From Gemmatimonadota bacterium (lineage in GTDB: Bacteria; Gemmatimonadota; Gemmatimonadetes; Gemmatimonadales; GWC2-71-9), in contig JANYCP010000232.1 in the NCBI GenBank assembly GCA_025360265.1, forward strand, positions 1 to 12,468: a DNA stretch of 12,468 nt. Direction: 5' to 3'. The stretch's first letter is position 1. Every line of letters begins with the position of its first letter. Below, piece after piece: positions 1 to 5,089 of this stretch. Below the pieces are notes generated by a model, which saw only the letters and a program-made list of their open reading frames with translations, was not told where the DNA came from and did not search any database. Both the position numbers and the translations under genes were made by a program.

Positions 1-299
1 TTTCAGCCGGAGTGCGTCGCTGGAACGTGCGGGAGTGGACCGACTATCAGGCACGCGGCGTGCGCGGCGAATCGCTGATTGCTGGCTCGGAGACCCTTGA
101 TCGGGACGCCCGAGCGCTGGAAGCCCGCTATCTGGGCCTGCGAACCTCCGACGGTTTGTCGGTCGGCGAATTGCCGCCGGATGTGCGCGACGACTGGTGT
201 CGGTCGGGTTGGGCGACTGTGCAGGGAGATCGAGTGCGCCTGACCGTCGAGGGGTGGCTGCGACTCGATGCGCTGGTGGCAGCCGCCCTGCATTCCTAG
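1..299 (+). CDS. hemW: HemW heme chaperone / radical SAM protein, C-terminal end only (5' truncated by the window)
   Basis: This is the last ~98 codons of a longer gene; the reading frame begins at base 3 and stops with TAG at 297-299. The visible part matches the C-terminal domain of HemW, the oxygen-independent coproporphyrinogen-III-oxidase-like radical SAM protein now regarded as a heme-handling chaperone. Recognisable pieces are RRWNVREWTDY near the window start, a GSETLD motif, then the family pattern ending in LGLRTSDGL, and a final winged-helix-like tail with GWLRLDALV. The radical SAM CxxxCxxC cluster would lie upstream and cannot be seen. HemW genes commonly sit directly upstream of hrcA, as here, and only 9 bases separate the two, so they are probably co-transcribed. 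Family assignment rests on the tail and the neighbour; a HemN-type paralogue is less likely. Confidence 0.85.
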   Translation, partial: SAGVRRWNVREWTDYQARGVRGESLIAGSETLDRDARALEARYLGLRTSDGLSVGELPPDVRDDWCRSGWATVQGDRVRLTVEGWLRLDALVAAALHS

Positions 300-308
300 C
301 TTTGGGCC

Positions 309-1343
309 ATGGGCGACGTGGAATCACTCAGCGAACGCGAGCGACGGGTGCTCGAAGCGGTCATCGAGACGTATATCGCGACGGCAGAACCGGCTGGCAG
401 CCTTACGGTGGCCCGCCGGTCGGCGCTCGGCATTTCACCCGCGTCGATTCGCAGCACGATGAGCGAACTCGAAGTGAAGGGCTACCTCTATCATCCCCAC
501 ACCTCCGCCGGTCGCATTCCAACCGACCGGGCGTACCGTGTGTACGTCGACGCCATGGTGCAGGCGGTTCCGCCAGACTCGCAGGCCCGCGAGCATCTTG
601 AAATCGAATTGACCGCAGGCCTGTCGAGCGAGGACCTCTTGGCTCGCGCCGCGCAGGTGCTCGGAATTCTGACTCAGGAGCTGGGTGTTGCGGTGGCACC
701 AGCACTCGAATCGATCACGCTCGAGCGCGTGGACTTGGTACCCGTCGCCGAGGACCGCCTCTTGCTGGTGCTCAACCTCAAGAGCGGCACGGTGCGTTCG
801 ATCTATGTGCGCATCCGCGGCATCATTGATCGCACCGAAGTCGACGAAGTACAGCGCATTCTCAATGAACGGCTCGGCGGACTTTCGCTGCGCGAGATCC
901 GTGCGACCTTTGCCGACCGGCTGCGCGATGCCACTTCCTCGCCGGATGCCGGCGATCTGCTCGATATCATCCTCGCCGAAGGTGACGGACTCTTCGACCT
1001 CCCCGAACCGCGCGAGGCCGTGGTGCTTGGCAGTGCGTCGGTGCTGATCGACCAACCCGAATTCGCGTCCAGCGAGCAGATGCGCTCCTTGCTGAGCCTG
1101 ACCGATCAGCGCGGCCTGCTGCGTGAGGCCCTCGCCGAGCGGAAGCGAAGCGGCCTCACGGTGACGATTGGCGGGGAGCATCAGGAACCCGGACTGGCAG
1201 GGTTTACGTTGGTGACATCTACATACCGTCGCGGCGGCGCCACGGGGGTGATTGGCGTGCTGGGACCGACCCGCATGCCCTACGACAAGATTGTCGGGCT
1301 GGTGGAGCACACAGGCCGACTGATTGAGGGGTTGATTCAGTGA
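309..1343 (+). CDS. hrcA: Heat-inducible transcription repressor HrcA
   Basis: HrcA is the DNA-binding repressor of class I heat-shock genes; it normally binds the CIRCE operator and needs GroEL for activity. At 344 residues it has the usual family length. The N-terminal winged helix-turn-helix (about residues 5-75) carries the family signature: LSERERRVLEAVIETYI, then EPAGSLTVAR, then SPASIRSTMSELE and the GYLYHPHTSAGRIPTDRAYR block. The central and C-terminal parts are the GAF-like and inserted dimerisation regions, ending in GVIGVLGPTRMPYDKIVGLV, which is typical of the family. ATG at 309 is chosen because it follows the hemW stop by 9 bases and leaves the complete N-terminus; no clear Shine-Dalgarno precedes it. 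GTG at 318 is an alternative. The stop overlaps the dnaJ start as GTGA. No CIRCE inverted repeat was found by eye in this window, so its targets are presumably elsewhere. Confidence 0.96.
   Translation: MGDVESLSERERRVLEAVIETYIATAEPAGSLTVARRSALGISPASIRSTMSELEVKGYLYHPHTSAGRIPTDRAYRVYVDAMVQAVPPDSQAREHLEIELTAGLSSEDLLARAAQVLGILTQELGVAVAPALESITLERVDLVPVAEDRLLLVLNLKSGTVRSIYVRIRGIIDRTEVDEVQRILNERLGGLSLREIRATFADRLRDATSSPDAGDLLDIILAEGDGLFDLPEPREAVVLGSASVLIDQPEFASSEQMRSLLSLTDQRGLLREALAERKRSGLTVTIGGEHQEPGLAGFTLVTSTYRRGGATGVIGVLGPTRMPYDKIVGLVEHTGRLIEGLIQ
1326..1331 (+). promoter_or_regulatory. Shine-Dalgarno site for dnaJ inside the hrcA 3' end
   Basis: GAGGGG lies 8 bases before the GTG at 1340, within the last codons of hrcA. 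It supports the GTG as the dnaJ start and indicates that dnaJ can recruit ribosomes itself in addition to coupling through the GTGA overlap. Confidence 0.55.
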
Positions 1344-2464
1344 GCGATTTGTACGCTGTGTTGGAAGTTGCGCGCGACGCAACTGACGACGACATCAAGA
1401 AGTCGTACCGTCGCCTCGCGATGGTCTATCACCCTGATCGCAATCCCGCGGCGGATGCCGAGGGGCGTTTCAAGGAAATCGCCGAGGCGTACTCGATCCT
1501 GACCGATCCAGACAAGCGCGCGCACTACGATCGATTCGGCAGCGTGCCGACAGGCAGTGGTGGCTTCGGTCAGGATTTCCATCACCTCGACCTCTCGGAC
1601 GCCCTCAACATCTTCATGCGCGACATCGGGTTCAATGGACTCGATGGCATCTTCGGCGGCGGGGCGCAACGTGACCCGACCCGCGGCCAGGACATTCGCG
1701 TCACGGTCAAGCTTTCGCTGCAGGAAGTAGCGCTCGGCGCCAAGCGCAACGTGCGACTTAAGACACTCGTAGCCTGTGATGCGTGCGGTGCCACCGGCTC
1801 AGGGAAGGGCACTCGACCGGTGCAGTGCACCATGTGCGCCGGTACCGGTGAAGTGCGTCGCGCGGCGCGATCGATGTTCGGGCAGTTCGTCCAGGTGGCG
1901 CCCTGTCCCACGTGCCATGGCGAAGGTCGCGTCATCACCACGCCATGCGAAGTATGTCGCGGCGAGGGGCGGATTCGCGGAGAGCGCACTGTCACTGTTG
2001 ATGTTCCACCCGGTGTGTCGGCGCAGCACTACCTCACGATTCGTGGTCAGGGAACGCCCGGCCCGCGTGGCGGCACGCCCGGCGACCTGATCGTGATGAT
2101 CGAGGTCAAGGATGATGACCGTTTCGTGCGCGATGGTGACGATTTGACGCTCGAGCTGCCGGTGTCGTTCGCCCAGGCGGCGCTCGGCACCACAGCGGTC
2201 GTGCCCACCCCGTACGGCGAAGAATCACTCCCGATTCCGGCAGGAACCCAGTCGGGGACGGTGCTTCGAGTGCGCGGCAAGGGTCTGCCGCGCCTTTCCG
2301 GCAACGGCACGGGCGACCTGAACGTGAAGGTGTTCGTGTGGACACCGGATGAACTCACCGAGTTGCAACGCGGTCTCTTCACCGAACTGGCCAAACACGA
2401 AGGTGAGGGTCCGAAGCGCAAGGGCGGCTTCTGGTCGAAGCTGAAGGAAGCGCTCGGCGCGTGA
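1340..2464 (+). CDS. dnaJ: Chaperone protein DnaJ (Hsp40)
   Basis: DnaJ is the cytoplasmic J-domain co-chaperone that delivers unfolded proteins to DnaK and stimulates its ATPase. It is a full-length type I protein of 374 residues. The J domain occupies residues 1-65, with the HPD motif at 31-33. A short Gly/Phe-rich stretch with an FGGG element follows. The zinc-binding domain has all four CxxCxGxG-type motifs: CDACGATG (146), CTMCAGTG (163), CPTCHGEG (189) and CEVCRGEG (203). The C-terminal substrate-binding and dimerisation domain follows, including GDLIVMIEV and the late GTGDLNVKV segment. The GTG start at 1340 overlaps the hrcA stop by four bases, and the stop overlaps the prmA start in the same way. 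The unusual point is context: neither grpE nor dnaK accompanies it, although hrcA and prmA, its usual neighbours, do. A CbpA-type paralogue is excluded by the four zinc motifs. Confidence 0.96.
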   Translation: MSDLYAVLEVARDATDDDIKKSYRRLAMVYHPDRNPAADAEGRFKEIAEAYSILTDPDKRAHYDRFGSVPTGSGGFGQDFHHLDLSDALNIFMRDIGFNGLDGIFGGGAQRDPTRGQDIRVTVKLSLQEVALGAKRNVRLKTLVACDACGATGSGKGTRPVQCTMCAGTGEVRRAARSMFGQFVQVAPCPTCHGEGRVITTPCEVCRGEGRIRGERTVTVDVPPGVSAQHYLTIRGQGTPGPRGGTPGDLIVMIEVKDDDRFVRDGDDLTLELPVSFAQAALGTTAVVPTPYGEESLPIPAGTQSGTVLRVRGKGLPRLSGNGTGDLNVKVFVWTPDELTELQRGLFTELAKHEGEGPKRKGGFWSKLKEALGA

Positions 2465-3297
2465 CCGCCACGTGGTGGCGCGTCACGATTGCCGGCAGTC
2501 CCGAACTCAGCGATGCAATCGCGGCGATTGTGGTGGCAGTCACCGGCAATGGCGTGGAAGAACCCGCGTCAGGCGTCGTATGTACCACCGTCGAATCGGA
2601 GCGTGACGCCGCGCAGTTGAAGCAACACCTTTTCGCGCGGTATCCCGATCTGACCGTCGGCATCGAATCAGTGGTCCCGGTGGACTGGTCCACGCACTGG
2701 CGCGATGGAATTGTCTCCCGATCCTTCGGTCGACTCATCCTCACGCCCTCCTGGATTCCGGTCACTGCCGCGCCTGGGCAGGTGATCGTCACGATCGACC
2801 CGGAGTCGGCATTTGGCAGTGGTGAACATGGCTCCACACGCGGCGCGCTCGCGCTCCTGGAACGGCATCTCCGCCCGCGAGACCTCATGCTCGATCTTGG
2901 CAGCGGTTCAGGAATCCTCGCGATTGCTGCCGTCAAGCTCGGGGCCCGCGCCGCGGTCGGTATCGAAGTGATCGACGATGACCTGGCGATCGCCGAAGCA
3001 AATGCCATCCGCAATGACGCGCAGCACGGCACCACATTTCTCGCCGGTGATGCGGGTGAACTCGCGCCTTTGGCGGGGCCTGCTGAGATCATCTGCTCCA
3101 ACATTCTTCGCTCAGTCAACACCATCCTGATGCCCGGCATCCTGCGTGCACTCGCGCCGAATGGCGTCGCGATCTTCGCCGGAATGGAAGAGGTGGAGGC
3201 GGATCTCTTTCGCCCAGTGCTTCAGGAGAGCCAACTCGTTGTGATCGACGAAGTGCGCGATGGTGGCTGGTGGTCTGTTGCGGCGCGACAGCGGTGA
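2461..3297 (+). CDS. prmA: Ribosomal protein L11 methyltransferase PrmA
   Basis: PrmA uses S-adenosylmethionine to methylate ribosomal protein L11. At 278 residues it is near the family's usual length. The N-terminal substrate-recognition domain (about 1-85) contains the VPVDWSTHWRDGI segment, corresponding to the family's W-x-x-x-WK region. The catalytic domain shows the PrmA signature as FGSGEHGSTR (118-127; the common form is FGTGxHxTT), SAM-binding motif I DLGSGSGILA (145-154), an acidic residue after GIE, and the SNIL motif (213-216) equivalent to the N-I-L-A active-site loop. It ends in DGGWWSVAARQR, which fits the family C-terminus. Start GTG 2461 gives a GTGA overlap with dnaJ, with an AAGGA 12 bases upstream. 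The dnaJ-prmA-rsmE order is conserved in many bacteria, which supports the call. Confidence 0.94.
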   Translation: MTATWWRVTIAGSPELSDAIAAIVVAVTGNGVEEPASGVVCTTVESERDAAQLKQHLFARYPDLTVGIESVVPVDWSTHWRDGIVSRSFGRLILTPSWIPVTAAPGQVIVTIDPESAFGSGEHGSTRGALALLERHLRPRDLMLDLGSGSGILAIAAVKLGARAAVGIEVIDDDLAIAEANAIRNDAQHGTTFLAGDAGELAPLAGPAEIICSNILRSVNTILMPGILRALAPNGVAIFAGMEEVEADLFRPVLQESQLVVIDEVRDGGWWSVAARQR

Positions 3298-4019
3298 AGA
3301 CGCTCAATGTGCTGGTGGAACCGGGAGTCCTCGTGGACGGCGCCGCCATCGAACTCGATGACACCGAAGCGCACCATCTGCGTGTGCGCCGGGTTGAGGC
3401 GTTCGCCGATGTACGTCTCTTTGATGGCGCGGGCACGTCGGCGCGCGGATCACTCACCGCTCGCGGTCAGGCGGTCAGCGTGTCGGTCGGCATTGTGCAG
3501 CATACGCCGAGGCCCGCGCCGGCACTGCTCGCGGTGGGCGCTGGTGACAAGGATCGATTTCTCTCGCTCGCCGAGCGCAGCACGGAGCTGGCGGTCACGC
3601 AATTGATTCCGCTCACGACCGAACGCTCGCAGGCGGTCGACACGCGCTTTCGCGACTCCTGGCTCGAGAAGGCGCGGCGTCGTTCCCGCGAGGCATGCAA
3701 ACAGAGTGAGAATCCCTGGGCCGCCAGCGTGGAGGAAGCCTGCGCGTTGTCGCGACTTGCGGAGCGCTACCCGCGAGTCAACTGGCTTGTTGCGTCGCTG
3801 GATGGCGCGGAGTGTCCCCGCCTCGGTGCGACCGAATCAGTCGGGTGGATCATTGGGCCCGAAGGCGGACTGACCGATGACGAACTGACATTCTGCCGTG
3901 AGCGACTCGATGCCGCACGGGTGAGTTTCGGATCGACGATTCTTCGCTTTGATACGGCCGCGGTGGCCGCAGCAACGCTCACGCTCGACCGGCGTCGCAC
4001 CAAACGGGGGGGAGCATGA
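3294..4019 (+). CDS. rsmE: 16S rRNA m3U1498 methyltransferase RsmE
   Basis: RsmE is a SPOUT-fold (knotted) methyltransferase that modifies U1498 of 16S rRNA in the assembled small subunit. With this start it has 241 residues, normal for the family. The N-terminal PUA-like domain covers roughly 1-70 and includes the AHHLRVRRV segment, equivalent to the common HHxxVLR motif. The C-terminal SPOUT domain shows ERSTELAVTQLIPLTTERS, then IGPEGGLTDDE (187-197), then the knot motif ILRFDTA (216-222); the usual form is LRxETA, so Asp replaces Glu. I chose GTG 3294 over the in-frame GTG at 3270. It gives a four-base GTGA overlap with prmA, like its neighbours, and removes an eight-residue prefix (MVCCGATA) not expected in RsmE. 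There is no clear Shine-Dalgarno, so translation probably depends on coupling. Confidence 0.93.
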   Translation: MKTLNVLVEPGVLVDGAAIELDDTEAHHLRVRRVEAFADVRLFDGAGTSARGSLTARGQAVSVSVGIVQHTPRPAPALLAVGAGDKDRFLSLAERSTELAVTQLIPLTTERSQAVDTRFRDSWLEKARRRSREACKQSENPWAASVEEACALSRLAERYPRVNWLVASLDGAECPRLGATESVGWIIGPEGGLTDDELTFCRERLDAARVSFGSTILRFDTAAVAAATLTLDRRRTKRGGA

Positions 4020-4360
4020 GTTGCCTCTTCTGTCGGATTGCGGCCGGTGAGATTCCGGCGACCGTCGTCGCCCGATCGGATGGCGCAATAGCGTTCCGTG
4101 ACCTCAGTCCCCAGGCGCCGATCCACGTCCTTGTGATTCCAACTGAGCACATCACCTCAGCGGCCCATCTGGCGCCAGGAAACCGTTCGCCGGTGTTCGG
4201 TGAGGTCATGGCGCTGGCCGCGCAGGTCGCCGCGGATCTCGGGCTGGCGGAATCGGGCTATCGCCTGGTCGTCAACACCGGCAAGGACGGCGGTCAATCG
4301 GTGGACCACCTCCACGTCCACGTGCTGGGCGGGCGGCAGATGACCTGGCCGCCTGGGTAG
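4016..4360 (+). CDS. hinT: HIT family (histidine triad) nucleotide-binding protein, HinT type
   Basis: This is a small purine-nucleotide phosphoramidase of the Hint branch, which hydrolyses AMP-lysine and related phosphoramidates; its physiological role in bacteria is not well defined. The 114 residues begin with CLFCRIAAGEIPA, the zinc-binding type start seen in many bacterial HIT proteins (Cys3 and Cys6). The HVLVIPTEH segment (37-45) follows. The histidine triad is HLHVHVLGG (98-106), preceded by GQSV and ending with GRQMTWPPG, the typical Hint C-terminus. ATG 4016 overlaps the rsmE stop as ATGA, with a run of G residues just upstream serving as a poor but plausible ribosome site. It is the last gene of the first cluster, since a 98-base gap follows. 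No T-rich terminator is visible after it. Confidence 0.95.
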   Translation: MSCLFCRIAAGEIPATVVARSDGAIAFRDLSPQAPIHVLVIPTEHITSAAHLAPGNRSPVFGEVMALAAQVAADLGLAESGYRLVVNTGKDGGQSVDHLHVHVLGGRQMTWPPG

Positions 4361-4373
4361 CCCCGTGGCCGAG

Positions 4374-4402
4374 TTGCCCGGATCCCGTTTGAGGCCTAGC
4401 TT
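4374..4402 (+). promoter_or_regulatory. Candidate sigma70-type promoter upstream of rpsU
   Basis: TTGCCC at 4374-4379 is followed after 17 bases by TAGCTT at 4397-4402. This gives four of six matches to the -35 and three of six to the -10 consensus, with TA and the final T retained. Transcription would start near 4408-4410. A competing reading uses TTGAGG (4389-4394) and TACCAG (4412-4417), also with a 17-base spacer. The match is weak, and the call rests mainly on this being the only gap before a highly expressed ribosomal protein gene. Confidence 0.3.
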
Positions 4403-4404
4403 AG

Positions 4405-4421
4405 GGTTCTGTACCAGAACC
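4405..4421 (+). repeat. Perfect 7-bp inverted repeat with 3-base loop in the rpsU leader
   Basis: GGTTCTG (4405-4411), TAC, then CAGAACC (4415-4421) form a perfect inverted repeat. It lies immediately downstream of, or across, the candidate -10 elements. It could be an operator for a dimeric regulator or a hairpin near the 5' end of the rpsU mRNA. No run of T follows, so it is not a standard terminator. Confidence 0.5.
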
Positions 4422-4442
4422 GCCCCTTTGCCGGGGCCGAGA

Positions 4443-4450
4443 GGGGTGAT
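4443..4450 (+). promoter_or_regulatory. Extended Shine-Dalgarno sequence for rpsU
   Basis: GGGGTGAT can pair over eight consecutive positions (one of them G-U) with the usual 16S rRNA tail AUCACCUCC. It ends 8 bases before the rpsU ATG. It is far stronger than the sites before most genes in this window, most of which rely on overlap coupling, and it fits the high output needed for a ribosomal protein. Confidence 0.6.
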
Positions 4451-4458
4451 TTCAGTAC

Positions 4459-4656
4459 ATGTCAGAAGTCGTCATCCACGAGGATGAAAGCTTCGAGCGA
4501 GCACTCAAGCGCTTCAAGAAGAAGTGTGAGAAGGCAGGGATTCTTTCCGATCTCCGCAAGCATCGCCACTACGAGAAGCCGAGTGAGAAGCGCAAGCGCA
4601 AGGAGAACGCCGCGCAGCGAAAGAACCGCCGCAGCGGGCGCCCATCGCATGTCTGA
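4459..4656 (+). CDS. rpsU: Small ribosomal subunit protein bS21
   Basis: bS21 is a small basic protein of the 30S platform, near the 3' end of 16S rRNA, and influences initiation on natural mRNAs. The 65 residues match the family closely: the SFERALKRFKKKCEKAGIL core (about 11-29), then the basic helix RKHRHYEKPSEKRKRK and a Lys/Arg-rich tail. The length is normal for the longer bacterial form. ATG 4459 is preceded by a strong extended Shine-Dalgarno. The last codons overlap the yqeY start by 8 bases (ATGTCTGA). As the first gene after the only real gap, it likely heads an operon that also produces primase and DNA-processing proteins, an arrangement reminiscent of the rpsU-dnaG-rpoD operon. 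Confidence 0.96.
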   Translation: MSEVVIHEDESFERALKRFKKKCEKAGILSDLRKHRHYEKPSEKRKRKENAAQRKNRRSGRPSHV

Positions 4657-5089
4657 GATTGCCCAACGTCTGCGCGCCGATCAAGTGACGGCGCGCAAGG
4701 CGGGTGACAAGGACCGGACCCTGGTACTCGGGACGGTCCTTGCTGCGTTGAAGTACCGCGAACTCGACAGCAGCAAGCCGATCGAGGACGCGGATGCCAT
4801 CGACCTGCTCCGCAAACAGATCAAGCAACGCCTCGACTCCGTTGACCAGTATCGCAAGGGTGAACGCGAAGACCTGGCGACCAAGGAAGAATTCGAGATC
4901 GGTGTGTTGCGCAATTACCTCCCGCCAGAAGCAGATCCCGAAGCGATCCGCGCAGCAGCGCGTGACGCAATCGCTGCAGGTGCGACCGATGTCGGCAAGT
5001 TGATGGGCGTGCTGATGGGACAGTTCAAGGGGAAGGCGGACGGCAAGGTGATCAACCAGATCGCCCGCGAGGCGCTGCAGCAGGGATGA
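4649..5089 (+). CDS. yqeY: GatB/YqeY domain-containing protein
   Basis: This is a free-standing YqeY protein, related to the C-terminal tRNA-binding domain of the amidotransferase subunit GatB. Its own cellular job is not settled; a tRNA-linked role is assumed from the fold. The 146 residues begin MSEIAQRLRADQVTARKAGD, followed by LRKQIKQRLDSVDQYRKG, then the family landmark EFEIGVLRNYLPPEADPEAI, and near the end KLMGVLMGQFKGKADGKVIN. I chose ATG 4649: the frame stays open upstream through rpsU, back to another ATG at 4484, but that 55-residue extension is Ser/Arg-rich and unlike the family. The start overlaps the end of rpsU by 8 bases, and the stop forms ATGA with mutS2. The rpsU-yqeY pair is common in bacteria, which supports both calls. 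Confidence 0.94.
   Translation: MSEIAQRLRADQVTARKAGDKDRTLVLGTVLAALKYRELDSSKPIEDADAIDLLRKQIKQRLDSVDQYRKGEREDLATKEEFEIGVLRNYLPPEADPEAIRAAARDAIAAGATDVGKLMGVLMGQFKGKADGKVINQIAREALQQG

Larger units (their letters stand above)
4361..4458 (+). promoter_or_regulatory. hinT-rpsU intergenic leader, probable control region of the second operon
   Basis: This 98-base stretch is the only intergenic space longer than 10 bases in the window. It contains, in order: a weak promoter candidate (4374-4402), a perfect inverted repeat (4405-4421), a GC-rich segment with two alternative pairings (4422-4446), and an extended Shine-Dalgarno sequence (4443-4450) before the rpsU ATG. There is no open reading frame of note. 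Ribosomal protein genes are often controlled through their leaders, so this is a reasonable place for such control; the function is inferred, not shown. Confidence 0.5.

Noticed and set aside
1..308. CIRCE operator (TTAGCACTC-N9-GAGTGCTAA) upstream of hrcA
   Set aside because: Isolated GAGTGC and GCACTC hexamers occur in the window, but none has the partner half-site at the right spacing.
435..1382. A 315-codon open frame on the minus strand opposite hrcA
   Set aside because: Composition is uneven with no family motif, and the plus strand encodes an intact HrcA; long antisense frames are expected in GC-rich genes.
4332..4353. GGCGGC / GCCGCC inverted repeat at the 3' end of hinT as a terminator
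   Set aside because: The arms lie inside the coding sequence of the conserved GGRQMTWPPG tail, the loop is 10 bases, and no T run follows, so codon constraint explains it.
4484..4648. A 55-residue N-terminal extension of YqeY running through rpsU
   Set aside because: The extension is the Ser/Arg-rich out-of-frame reading of rpsU. YqeY family sequence begins at ATG 4649, which overlaps the rpsU stop.
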